Assembly (NCBI GenBank): GCA_910575755.1
Contig: CAJTFO010000002.1
Location: forward strand, 496,001-560,000
Direction of reading: 5' to 3'
Source: Desulfovibrionaceae bacterium
Lineage (GTDB): Bacteria; Desulfobacterota; Desulfovibrionia; Desulfovibrionales; Desulfovibrionaceae
DNA: 64,000 nucleotides
The notes under the pieces are model-generated. The model ran no database searches. It was not told the origin of the DNA and was given only the letters and a program-made list of their open reading frames with translations. This document shows positions 45,317 through 53,587 of this stretch, piece after piece. The translations under genes were made by a program, and so were the position numbers. Numbering within the stretch: the stretch's first letter is position 1; every line of letters begins with the position of its first letter.

Positions 45317-45709
45317 GGCGATGAGGCTGGCGCCCTGATTGCGGCGAACTTGGTCTTTTATTTCCTGTCACGCCAGCCCTTCACAAGGCTGGTGTGGCAG
45401 CGTCAACCCTTCCTGAAGGCTTGTGAAGCACGCCGCTCCTGCTTTTCGGGCAATCTGTTTTCTGACGCGCGTCGTCCCCTGTGGACGGCGCGCGTTTTCG
45501 CATCCGGACGTTTTTGTCCTCCAGCAGATGGCCCGCTTCGGAGAAAAGGCTTATATATTGTGTCGGAAGCGCCTATGAAATCTTCTGATGCGGATCTGCC
45601 CTCTGCGCTGAGCGCCGGGGAACGCCGGGCGGGGAGCTGCGGCAGGGCGGAGGCGTAAGCGCCGAGCGGGCAAAAGCTGAATGTTTCAGTCCACCTGACG
45701 CAGCACAAG
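45317..45709. other. Intergenic stretch without a gene
   Basis: About 390 bases between the convergent DUF4139 and substrate-binding genes. Short open frames on both strands look like chance products of GC-rich DNA. No recognised RNA or element is seen before the hairpin at 45710. Confidence 0.4.
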
Positions 45710-45746
45710 AAGCGCCCTTGCTGTATTGACGACAGCAAGGGCGCTT
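45710..45746. terminator. Perfect 15-bp inverted repeat, likely terminator
   Basis: Arms AAGCGCCCTTGCTGT and ACAGCAAGGGCGCTT enclose ATTGACG. Placed between two convergent genes; on the minus strand the stem is followed by CTTGTG. It is probably a terminator for one or both neighbours, although the T-tract is poor. Confidence 0.55.
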
Positions 45747-45774
45747 CCAGTGTTGTACTGTCCAAGGCGGCCCA

Positions 45775-45859
45775 CATGGGCGCGTAACGCGCTCACAAGG
45801 AGCGCCTGCCGGGGCTGTCTAGCCCTCGCCGTCGGCAGGCGCTGTCAATGTGAAAATGG
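45775..45859. repeat. Dispersed intergenic repeat, family 1, copy B
   Basis: Shares an identical 30-base block (beginning CATGGGCGCGTAACGC) with copy C at 53390-53512, then a variable hairpin-forming part and the tail GTCAATGTGAAAATG. It abuts the stop codon of the substrate-binding protein gene, as copy A abuts another minus-strand stop. Confidence 0.75.
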
Positions 45860-45860
45860 G

Positions 45861-46883
45861 CTACACCCGCTTTGCGGCGGCCAACCTGGCCTCAAGTTCC
45901 CTTGTGCGCAGGGCCACCTGCTTTTTCAGTTCGTTCTGCCAGAGCCAGTTCAGAACCAGACAGAGCAGAATGGATTCCACCACAAAGAAGAATATCCACT
46001 GAAGCCGCCGTTCCTGCCCGGCAGGGCGTTCCTGCTGGAGCCACTTGGCGGCCAGCGTCTTCTGCTCCGCAGGCGTAATTCGGGACAGGGCCGTGGAAAT
46101 GACGCTGAACAGTTCCGGCCAGTCCTTGCGCACGGCAATGGCGTGACCGTAGGAAGAGTCCACCTTGCCGGCGGACTGAATCTGCATGATGCCGCCGGTC
46201 TGGATTTTTTCCAGCAGGTTGAATTCATAGTCGATGACGGCGTCGGCCTCGCCGGTGACGACCTTTTGCAGGGCCTCCAGGGTGTTGGCCGCCGGCACGG
46301 CAATGATTTCAGGGTGGAATTCCTTGAGGAAGTCATGCCAGGAATAGTTGTTCACCACCGCCACTTTTTTGCCCTTGAGGTCGGCGATGCCGATCTTGTC
46401 CAGACCGCCGCCGCGGCGAGTCATGATGATGCCCGGCATATTGATGTAGGGCGTGGTGAACAGCATGTATTCGCTGCGGCGGCCCGTCTTGGCCGCGGCC
46501 ATGAAGAGGTCGATGTTTCTCTGACGGGCCTGCGCTTCCGTGCTGGCCCAGTCCGTCAGCCTGCTCACCCGGAAGTCAAGGCCGGTCAGCTTGCCAAGCA
46601 GGCGCAGATAATCCCCGCCCAGGCCGGTATAGCGGCCCCGTTCGTCAAACATTTCCAGCGGGTAGAAGTTGGGGTCCACCCCCACGATGACCACCGGGTG
46701 ATCCGTGAGCCAGGCCAGTTCCGCAGGGGGAAGCTGGTCCAGCACAGATTTTTTTTGCTCCATCAGCGTGTCCAGCACGTCGGTTTTATCGGCAAAGGCG
46801 TCGGGAAAGAACGCCCTGGCCCCCAAAACGACCTGAAGGGCGATGATGCACAAGCCCAGACACAGAGTGAGCAGCAGACGCAT
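45861..46883 (-). CDS. Membrane-anchored periplasmic amino acid-binding-type domain, sensor without output domain
   Basis: 340 residues. An N-terminal hydrophobic segment (residues 3-20) is followed by a bacterial solute-binding family 3 domain (about 65-290: VVIVGVDPNFYPLEMFDERG, GLGGDYLRLLGKLTG, GKKVAVVNNYS). A second membrane segment (about 298-318, WIFFFVVESILLCLVLNWLW) leads into NELKKQVALRTRELEARL, the usual linker to a histidine kinase or GGDEF domain. The protein then stops. No kinase remnant follows. It may be a truncated sensor or a membrane-tethered binding protein. ATG 46883 with GGAGAG upstream. Confidence 0.8.
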   Translation of the reverse strand: MRLLLTLCLGLCIIALQVVLGARAFFPDAFADKTDVLDTLMEQKKSVLDQLPPAELAWLTDHPVVIVGVDPNFYPLEMFDERGRYTGLGGDYLRLLGKLTGLDFRVSRLTDWASTEAQARQRNIDLFMAAAKTGRRSEYMLFTTPYINMPGIIMTRRGGGLDKIGIADLKGKKVAVVNNYSWHDFLKEFHPEIIAVPAANTLEALQKVVTGEADAVIDYEFNLLEKIQTGGIMQIQSAGKVDSSYGHAIAVRKDWPELFSVISTALSRITPAEQKTLAAKWLQQERPAGQERRLQWIFFFVVESILLCLVLNWLWQNELKKQVALRTRELEARLAAAKRV

Positions 46884-47040
46884 ATGGCTCTCCGCTTTGC
46901 TTCGCTTTGCGCGCGTGCCCCGGCGGGAAACAGACCCGCCGAAGGCATGTCGCGCCAAAACATGGTTACGCCCTGGGGCGGTTGGCTACTGCCTGGCCAC
47001 GGTTTGGGACCAGGTTGACACACTTGGACGCCAAAGGCGC

Positions 47041-48549
47041 TTATTCCACGCTGGCAGACGCCTCAGACTCCTCGTCGCCCTCCGTGAACAGCACAGGATA
47101 ATCGCTCTTGCCAAACAGCAGGTAGCGCAAACGGGAGTGAGGGATATTCAGCAGTTCCTCCCGTCTGTTCAGATAGAACAGGCCGCCCAGGCCCACCCAG
47201 ATAAAGAGCATGATCCACGACGGCACGCTGATGGCCGCGGGCGAACTGGGGAAGATCAGCAGAATGAAGCAGATGACGGAGGTGGCCGCGCCAATGAGGC
47301 AGACCGGCTTGCCCCAGCGCGCTTCGGGAATATCCGGATTCTGGTTCAGATACTTGTAGGCGGTGAGGCTGGTGTACAGATAGGCCAGGGCCGTGCCGAT
47401 GGCGGACATGTCCACAATCCAGATCAGGGCGGCCCGACCGAACCAGGGCACTATGAGGCAGAGCGCCAGGGTGAAGAACACGCTTTTCCAGGGCGTATTG
47501 TAGCGGGGATGCACGGCGGCAAAGAAATCGGGCAGGAACTTGCTGCGGCCCATGCTGAACAGCAGGCGGGTTGTGGCCATGAAAAAGCCGTTCATGCCCG
47601 TCAGAATGCCCGCCAGAACCGGCACGGTCAGGGCCACGCCGCCCCAGCGCCCGAAAATCTGGTCCGCCACCCAGCCGGTAGCCCAGGCATGATTCTGGCT
47701 CAGCAATTCCTTGTAGGGAATAAGTCCGGCCACGCACAGAGTAACAAGAGTGTAGATGACGGCGCCGCAGATGATCGAAAGCAGCATCAGATCCCGCGCC
47801 TTGTGCGGAGAAAAGGTAAATTCCTCGGCAGTCTGGGGGATGGTGTCAAAGCCCACATAAAGCCAGGGGGTCAGGGCCAGCACCATCAGCACACAGGCCA
47901 GGGGCGAGCGGTCTTCCGCAAAAAGCGGTTCAAGGTTGCTCAGGCTGGAACTGTCGGCTTGAATGGTTCCGAACGTCAGCACCAGCACGCCGATGGTCAG
48001 GGCAAAGGCCAGAAAGACCTGAATGGCGCTGGCCGCGTTCATGCCCCGGAAGTTCATCCAGCCGAAGAGCAGCAGTACCACGGAAACAAAGCCCAGTTCT
48101 CCGGCATTGATATTCCACCCGGCAATGCTGTAGAGATAGCCCACATCGAAAACGCCGGGCAGGAGATAGCGCGTGAGGAGAATCATGGCCATGGCATTGG
48201 CCGCGATGACGCAGATATAACTGAGCACCAGCGCCCAGCCGCAGATAAAAGCCCCTTTGGTGCCGAAACCGGCATAGGCATAAGCAAAAGCGCCGCCGGC
48301 CACGGGATAGGGCTTGATCAGAACGCTGTAGCTCAGAGCCACAATGCACTGGAACAGCGCGCCCACAAAGAAGGCGATGACTGTTCCCAGGGGGCCGGCA
48401 TCGGGCAGAAAACGTATCCCCGGCAGCACAAAGCAGCCCCAGCCCACAATGGCGCCCAAGGCCAGGGCCAGCACCTCGACAGGGCGAAGCGTTTTTTCAA
48501 GCTCCTCACGCAACTCGCCCGCAGGGCAGTGCTTGTCTGAATCTCCCAT
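47041..48549 (-). CDS. APC family amino acid permease
   Basis: 502-residue inner-membrane transporter with about 12 hydrophobic segments. The N-terminal LALALGAIVGWGCFVLPG and the PYPVAGGAFAYAYAGFG segment (consensus amine-binding region of APC transporters), plus FDTIPQTAEEFTF, place it in the amino acid-polyamine-organocation superfamily. Substrate unknown; proximity to an amino acid-binding sensor is suggestive. ATG 48549 with GGAGG upstream. The C-terminal 30 residues are acidic and cytoplasmic. Confidence 0.88.
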   Translation of the reverse strand: MGDSDKHCPAGELREELEKTLRPVEVLALALGAIVGWGCFVLPGIRFLPDAGPLGTVIAFFVGALFQCIVALSYSVLIKPYPVAGGAFAYAYAGFGTKGAFICGWALVLSYICVIAANAMAMILLTRYLLPGVFDVGYLYSIAGWNINAGELGFVSVVLLLFGWMNFRGMNAASAIQVFLAFALTIGVLVLTFGTIQADSSSLSNLEPLFAEDRSPLACVLMVLALTPWLYVGFDTIPQTAEEFTFSPHKARDLMLLSIICGAVIYTLVTLCVAGLIPYKELLSQNHAWATGWVADQIFGRWGGVALTVPVLAGILTGMNGFFMATTRLLFSMGRSKFLPDFFAAVHPRYNTPWKSVFFTLALCLIVPWFGRAALIWIVDMSAIGTALAYLYTSLTAYKYLNQNPDIPEARWGKPVCLIGAATSVICFILLIFPSSPAAISVPSWIMLFIWVGLGGLFYLNRREELLNIPHSRLRYLLFGKSDYPVLFTEGDEESEASASVE

Positions 48550-49254
48550 GCGCTTCCTCCAGCGTATTGTCTGTTTCAGGTCAGTTGCGGCGCTGCCGGC
48601 GCGGGAACCGCAAAGTCCGGCGGCAATTCTGGCCGAAAATGCGTTGCCGGCGTTGCTGCATGCTGCTGCATGTTGCTGGCGCAAACTTCGGCAACGCTGT
48701 CTTGCCTTCTGAACGTGTTCTCCATGTTGCGGATTGTGTAAACGCTGCCTGTATCAGAGCAGAGTACCCTTGCCGCGCCGGACTGCCGTCCGGTGTTGGA
48801 ATACATTCCATAGGAAATTATGCAATGGCTTCTCAGTATTTTGGTAAGCAAGGCTTGTGCCAAATTGAACATGTCGTGAATGCTGTGCAATGGCGCACTT
48901 TATTCGGTTGGGCCATTTCATGGCATAACGGATGTTAGGCTGAAATTAAGTCGATTCCAACTTGTTATTTATCTTTCAAACAGGTATTTTGATGCAAGTT
49001 GATTTTGACTTATGATGTAAAATAGACTTACAATTTGGCGCACCCGGCAGGCGGTTCCCTGTTTGGCCCCAGCTTGAAGCTTGATTTAAACCCTGCGCAG
49101 GGTCGTACTTTGTTCGCTAGAGATTTTCAGAACAAACGGCAACGCCGCCGGGCAGAATGGTTTTAGTGCAAAAATGTTCGCTGACCGCCAAAGCAGGCAG
49201 TCAACGCAGAAGCGCAAGCGCAGTTTGGATTATTGTCCCACTCAGGGAGGGGTA
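48550..49254. other. Long intergenic region upstream of the APC permease
   Basis: About 700 bases with no credible gene. From about 48790 to 49060 the sequence becomes AT-rich, unlike the surrounding coding DNA, and probably contains the permease promoter. The part next to the IS remnant could be flanking DNA brought in or disturbed by insertion. No riboswitch or small RNA was recognised. Confidence 0.4.
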
Positions 49255-49258
49255 CCCC

Positions 49259-49272
49259 CCACCTTTAGGTGG
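49259..49272 (+). repeat. Left-end hairpin of the IS200-like element
   Basis: CCACCT-TT-AGGTGG, a 6-bp stem with a two-base TT apex, preceded by a run of C. IS200/IS605 transposases recognise such subterminal hairpins as single-stranded DNA. Confidence 0.7.
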
Positions 49273-49304
49273 CGGCTTTAGCGTTTCTTTTGCAGGCTGT
49301 GGGC

Positions 49305-49733
49305 ATGAGCAATTATCGCAAGGGCTCCCACAGTGTTTTCTCAATTCACCTGCACCTGGTCTGGATAACCAGGTATCGGAAAAAGATTTTGTCAGGAGAC
49401 ATCGCCAGAAGGCCAGGGCGCTGATACGCGGTACCTGTGAGAAACATCAGGTGGAAATCCTCAAAGGCCATATGGCGCCCGACCATATCCATCTTTTTGT
49501 TGCGATTCCGCCAAATCTTGCTGTGAGCAAGTTGATGCAACAACTGAAAGGCAGACCCTCCCATGCCATGATAAGCGAATTTCCATTGTTGCGTCGCCAG
49601 TACTGGGGGCGCCATATGTGGGCGCGCGGCTATTTCTGTTGCAGCAGTGGAAATGTGACCGATGATGTTATCAAGCAAAGATATTGCGCAACAGGAAGAT
49701 GCTGATGAGACCTTCCAGATTGAGGGGGAATGA
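49305..49733 (+). pseudogene. tnpA: IS200/IS605 transposase TnpA, broken by two frameshifts
   Basis: Starts MSNYRKGSHSVFSIHLHLVW, the typical TnpA N-terminus. About 36 codons on, near 49412, one base is missing and the frame would stop at TGA. The sequence resumes in another frame with RALIRGTCEKHQVEILKGHM and the HUH motif (DHIHLF), then HMWARGYFCCSSGNVTDDVIKQ. A second shift of one extra base near 49679 falls at the expected catalytic Tyr (family pattern VIKQYI); the original frame returns and ends QQEDADETFQIEGE before TGA at 49731. The shifts compensate, but the protein is surely inactive. Confidence 0.85.
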
Positions 49734-49739
49734 CGTAAG

Positions 49740-49822
49740 CCTGCTTCAGCAGGAGCCATACCGGCTTTAGCCGGAACGCGACTTTAGTCGCCAGGGTGAA
49801 TCCACCGGCTTTAGCCGGTGGA
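49740..49822 (+). repeat. Right-end array of four hairpins
   Basis: Four perfect hairpins follow the transposase: 49740-49753 (CCTGCT-TC-AGCAGG), 49761-49774 (CCGGCT-TT-AGCCGG), 49778-49791 (GCGACT-TT-AGTCGC) and 49801-49822 (10-bp stem, CT-TT-AG apex). All share the CT-NN-AG apex with the left-end hairpin. IS200-type ends normally have one hairpin, so this is an unusual array. Confidence 0.75.
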
Positions 49823-49858
49823 GTGTTCAGTTTCGCAAGTAGACACTACTGGAAGTTG

Positions 49859-49915
49859 TATTTCAACTATCTGAAATTAAAATAAATTTTTATAAAATCA
49901 TCGAAAAGGCGAATG
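49859..49915 (+). repeat. Dispersed intergenic repeat, family 2, copy 2
   Basis: AT-rich element related to 32334-32392 and 57525-57583, with TTTCAACTATCTGAAATT and AAAATCATCGAAAAGG blocks; the inner inverted repeat is partly degraded. It lies just after the IS right end and 54 bases before the TolC-like start. Confidence 0.65.
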
Positions 49916-49969
49916 CCTTGGCGCAAAGTGTGTTGCCAATGTTGCGCCTGTATGTGTATGCTGTGTTTC

Positions 49970-51409
49970 ATGCGCATGTCTGTTTTTTTGCGCCGGGCTT
50001 CCGCGCGCCCTCTGACCGTTGGCGCCTGTCTGTTCGGCCTCGTCTGCTTTTTTGGCGTTACGCCTTTGGCCGCGGGCCACGCCGGCGCCATGAAGTCCGC
50101 GCCCGCGCCCTTGTATTCGGGGGAACGCGCCCTGAACGCCAGGGACGCGCATCTCAGCCTGCCCGATGCCGTCAGCATGCCCGAAGCCGTGCAGCGCGCT
50201 CTGAAGTTCAATCCCAGCCTGGGCGCGCAGGAATCACAGAGCCGCTCTTCGGAAGAAGGCCGCAAGTCGGCGCGCGGGGCCTTTGGACCCAAGCTGGGTA
50301 TGAGCTACACGGCGATCAGGCAGGAGAAAAAAACCTCCCCCGCCAGCACGCGCCCGCCGGAACTGGGAACCTACAGCTGGGCTGTGGAAATCTCCCAGCC
50401 GGTCTTTCAGGGCTTCAGGCTGCTGGCCGCCTACCAGAAGGCCGCGCTTCAGGCCGACAGCGACAAGGCCGCCCTGCGCAAGGCTGAGCTGGCCATGACC
50501 GAACAGGTGCAGACTTATTTTCTCAATTATCTGCGCGCCGAGGAAAACGTGCGCAGTGAGCGCGACTCTCTGGCCCGCTTGCGCGACCAGTTGCGCATCA
50601 CCACAGCCTTTTATGATGTGGGCCTGCGACCGCGTCTGGACGTGCTTCAGGCCGAGGTCAACGTAAGTCAGGCGGAAAATCTGCTGATCCAGGCGGAGAA
50701 CAAGCGCGACACCTGTCTGGCCATGCTCAATACCCTGTTGGGGCTGCCGGCCACGGCCAGGGCCAACTATACGGGCAGGCTGGTCCATGTGCCTTTCCGG
50801 CGTTCGCTGGAACAATGCCTGGAAATGGCCTATCGCCAGCGGCCGGATCTTTACATGGCGGCCAGGTCCGTGGAAATCGCGGGCAAGGATCAGCGCATGG
50901 TTCAGAGCGAGTATTATCCGCAGGTGGAGGCGTATTACAACATCAATCAGACCGGCAACACCCCGGATCTGCAGAAATCCGGCGAGCGCGGTTCACGCGG
51001 TTCCACCTGGGAGGTGGGGGCCAGGGCCACCTGGAACGCCTTTCAGTGGGGCGCCACCTATTACGCCGACAAGCAGGCGGGCTGGCTGGTGACCAAGATG
51101 CGCTACGAAGAGGAAAACCTGAAACTCAATGTGGGCTACGACATCAAGTCCAAGCTGCTGGCCGTGCATGAGGCTGAAAAGCGCATTTCCGTGGCTGAAA
51201 AGGGCGTGGAGCAGGCCACGGAGGCCTACAGCGTGGCCCTGGCCCGCTATCAGGAGCAGGTGGGCACCAATTTCGACGTGCTGGACGCCTCTTCCAAGCT
51301 GACCACGGCCCAGGCCTCGCTGACCGGCGCCAAAGCCGATTATCTCACGGCCCTGGCCCAGATTTATGTGGCCATGGGCGAATTTCATCCTGATCTGATG
51401 CGGCGCTGA
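49970..51409 (+). CDS. TolC family outer membrane efflux protein
   Basis: About 479 residues. A signal peptide (hydrophobic core VGACLFGLVCFFGVTPLAA) is followed by the two OEP repeats of the TolC family: SMPEAVQRALKFNPSLGAQ with FYDVGLRPRLDVLQAEVNVSQ in the first half and SLEQCLEMAYRQRPDLYMAA with ARYQEQVGTNFDVLDASSKL in the second. It would form the outer-membrane channel of an efflux pump or type I secretion system. No pump genes are adjacent. The start is uncertain: ATG 49970 and ATG 49976 are candidates and no good Shine-Dalgarno is seen. Confidence 0.88.
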   Translation: MRMSVFLRRASARPLTVGACLFGLVCFFGVTPLAAGHAGAMKSAPAPLYSGERALNARDAHLSLPDAVSMPEAVQRALKFNPSLGAQESQSRSSEEGRKSARGAFGPKLGMSYTAIRQEKKTSPASTRPPELGTYSWAVEISQPVFQGFRLLAAYQKAALQADSDKAALRKAELAMTEQVQTYFLNYLRAEENVRSERDSLARLRDQLRITTAFYDVGLRPRLDVLQAEVNVSQAENLLIQAENKRDTCLAMLNTLLGLPATARANYTGRLVHVPFRRSLEQCLEMAYRQRPDLYMAARSVEIAGKDQRMVQSEYYPQVEAYYNINQTGNTPDLQKSGERGSRGSTWEVGARATWNAFQWGATYYADKQAGWLVTKMRYEEENLKLNVGYDIKSKLLAVHEAEKRISVAEKGVEQATEAYSVALARYQEQVGTNFDVLDASSKLTTAQASLTGAKADYLTALAQIYVAMGEFHPDLMRR

Positions 51410-51473
51410 TCCATACAGGATGCGTACGGAGCGCGTCCCGTTTGCGGCGCGACAAGCACACATGACGACACTC

Positions 51474-53132
51474 ATGAGCAAACCCTATCTTAAGATAACC
51501 CCCCTGGGGGGACTTGGTGAAATCGGCCTCAACTGCCAGCTCTGGGAGACAGGGGGCGGTATGGTCATGGTGGATTGCGGGCTGATGTTCCCGGACGACG
51601 CCCATCTGGGCGTGGATGTGGTCATTCCGCATTTCGGCGCGGTAAGCGCCGTCAAGGACAGGCTGCTGGGCATCGTGCTCACCCACGGGCATGAGGACCA
51701 CATTGGCGCACTGCCCTGGCTGGTGCCGGAACTCAAGGGCACGCGCATCTTCGGTTCGCGCTTCACCCTGGCCCTGGTGGAGCACAAGCTGCGCGAACAT
51801 GAGATTCTGGACTGGGTGGAGCTTTGTCCGGTGGACGCCGGGACGGCACTGCCCCTGGGCGACCTGACCTTTCATTTTTTTCCGGTCTGTCACTCCATTC
51901 CCGAGGGCTTCGGCCTGGGCCTGGAAACGCCGGTGGGCCGGGTGGTGCACAGCGGCGATTTCAAGATCGACCCCCACCCCCTGGGGGGGGCGGGCACCGA
52001 CCTGCGGCTGTTCCGGGAGTTCGCCGGGCCGCAGGGAGCGCGCCTGCTGCTTTCGGACTCCACCAATGTCCTGCGCGAGGGCCGTTCGCTCACAGAGCGG
52101 GAAGTCAAGGATTCGCTGGGCAAGGTGTTTGATTCGGCCAGGGGCCGTATCGTCATCACGCTTTTTTCCAGCCATATCCAGCGTATTCAGGAAGTTTTCG
52201 ATCTGGCCCGCGAGCGCGGGCGCACGGTGGTCATCAGCGGCAAATCGCTGGCCAACAACATTGAAATGGCGCGGGATCTGGGCTTTGCCAGGCTGCCGCC
52301 CTCCTTTTTCAATGCCCACAACGGCGTGCCGGATCTGCCGGACGACCAGCTGGTGCTGGTTGTCACCGGGGCGCAGGGCGAGCCGCTTTCGGCCCTGTCG
52401 CGCATGGTTCTGGGCGGGCATCGCCAGCTCTGTATCCGCAAGGGCGACACTGTGGTCATGAGTTCGCGCATGATTCCGGGCAACGCCAAGGCCATTTTCC
52501 GCCTGATCAATGAGATGTACCGCCTTGGAGCGGAAGTGCTTTATGAAAGCGTGCATGCCATCCACGCTTCGGGGCACGCCCACAGCGAGGAATTGCGCGA
52601 AATGCTGCTGGCCGTGCGGCCCGAATATTTTGTGCCGGTGCATGGCGAATACCAGCATCTGGTCAAGCACGGCCGCCTGGCCGAGAGCTGTGGCGTGAAC
52701 CCGGAGAAAGTCATCATTCTGGAGGACGGCCGTCCGCTGACCATCCTGCCCGACGAGTTTCGTCTGGAGGACCGCGTGCCCGTGGAATGCACCCTGGTGG
52801 ACGGCAAGGGCGTGGGCGATGTGGGTTCCGCCGTACTCAAGGAGCGGCGCATCCTGGGCGATGAGGGCATGGTCATTGTGGTGCTGGTGGTGGATTCGGA
52901 AACGGGCAGCGTGCTGCACGGGCCGGAGATGATTTCCAAGGGCTTTGTCTTTGAGCAATACTACAGTCATGTGCTGGAGGACGCCAAATGCCTGGTGCTG
53001 GATGAAATTGAGGCGGCCCGGCCCGGTCAGCTCACCCGCATGCAGGAGGGCATCCGTTCTTCCCTGCGGCGTTTTTTCCGCCGCGTGCTGGAACGCGACC
53101 CGGTGGTGGTGCCGGTCATCAGCCAGGTCTGA
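51474..53132 (+). CDS. rnj: Ribonuclease J
   Basis: About 552-residue metallo-beta-lactamase/beta-CASP ribonuclease acting in mRNA turnover and rRNA maturation. The family start KITPLGGLGEIGLNCQL, the metal-binding LTHGHEDHIGALP (near residue 70), HSGDFKIDP and the beta-CASP motifs (FSSHIQRIQEVF, HASGHAHSEELREML, PVHGEYQHL) are all visible. ATG 51474 gives the usual short N-terminus; ATG 51462 is possible and neither has a strong ribosome binding site. Confidence 0.93.
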   Translation: MSKPYLKITPLGGLGEIGLNCQLWETGGGMVMVDCGLMFPDDAHLGVDVVIPHFGAVSAVKDRLLGIVLTHGHEDHIGALPWLVPELKGTRIFGSRFTLALVEHKLREHEILDWVELCPVDAGTALPLGDLTFHFFPVCHSIPEGFGLGLETPVGRVVHSGDFKIDPHPLGGAGTDLRLFREFAGPQGARLLLSDSTNVLREGRSLTEREVKDSLGKVFDSARGRIVITLFSSHIQRIQEVFDLARERGRTVVISGKSLANNIEMARDLGFARLPPSFFNAHNGVPDLPDDQLVLVVTGAQGEPLSALSRMVLGGHRQLCIRKGDTVVMSSRMIPGNAKAIFRLINEMYRLGAEVLYESVHAIHASGHAHSEELREMLLAVRPEYFVPVHGEYQHLVKHGRLAESCGVNPEKVIILEDGRPLTILPDEFRLEDRVPVECTLVDGKGVGDVGSAVLKERRILGDEGMVIVVLVVDSETGSVLHGPEMISKGFVFEQYYSHVLEDAKCLVLDEIEAARPGQLTRMQEGIRSSLRRFFRRVLERDPVVVPVISQV

Positions 53133-53331
53133 GCCGGGCGGAAGTATGAACACCGCGGCATGACGCCAGCTTGGCGCTGCCTGAGCGTCGTTTTGCCGCC
53201 CTTTGCCCGCAGTCCTCACCTCTGCGGAGCGCCTTTTCCCGGCCCGCTTCTCGCTTCTTTGTTCCGAGGCCCGCCCCCTATGAGGCGTGCGGCAGGCCAT
53301 CTTGACCAAGGCGCATTCGTGTCCTATCTAT
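53133..53331. other. Intergenic stretch after RNase J
   Basis: GC-rich sequence with no believable gene; I see no feature until the inverted repeat at 53332. Confidence 0.35.
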
Positions 53332-53365
53332 AGAACTCATTTCATTACGGTATGAAATGAGTTCT
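53332..53365. other. Perfect 14-bp inverted repeat upstream of hflK
   Basis: Arms AGAACTCATTTCAT and ATGAAATGAGTTCT with a TACGGT loop. No T-tract follows on either strand. It may be a terminator for RNase J, an operator for hflK, or the edge of the family 1 repeat that starts 24 bases later. Confidence 0.5.
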
Positions 53366-53389
53366 GGAGCAAATCAACTTTGATTGTGT

Positions 53390-53512
53390 GCAAAGTCAAA
53401 GTTCAAAGGCTCGTCCGCATGGGCGCGTAACGCGCTCACAAGGAGCGTTGCCGGCGGCTGTCAGCTCTCGCTGCCGGCAAACCATTTTCAATGTGAAAAT
53501 GCTCTCAACACT
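53390..53512. repeat. Dispersed intergenic repeat, family 1, copy C
   Basis: The fullest copy. Order of blocks: GCAAAGTCAAAGTTCAAAGG, then CATGGGCGCGTAACGCGCTC, ACAAGGAGCG, TGCCGGCGGCTGTCAGC and its partly complementary CGCTGCCGGCA, and finally the hairpin CATTTTCA-ATG-TGAAAATG. It lies upstream of hflK. Confidence 0.75.
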
Positions 53513-53587
53513 ACGCCGCACTGTCGTGAGCGTGAATGGGCCTCTGCGGGCGCCCCGTACTTCTGAAACGAAGGTGTTGCCTCCATC

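Larger units (their letters stand above)
49255..49822 (+). mobile_element. IS200/IS605-type element, degenerate
   Basis: A single-gene Y1 transposase element without tnpB. The left subterminal hairpin (49259-49272) and a group of right-end hairpins (49740-49822) bracket the tnpA pseudogene. There is no flanking direct repeat, as expected for this family. Exact ends cannot be set because IS200 elements lack terminal inverted repeats. Confidence 0.75.

Noticed and set aside
48567..48938. 123-codon plus-strand frame in the permease upstream region
   Set aside because: Cys/Arg-rich, no ribosome binding site, no family resemblance; overlaps the permease leader.
49238..49830. CRISPR array made of short palindromes
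   Set aside because: The hairpins differ in stem sequence, have no regular spacers and flank a Y1 transposase, so they are IS ends.
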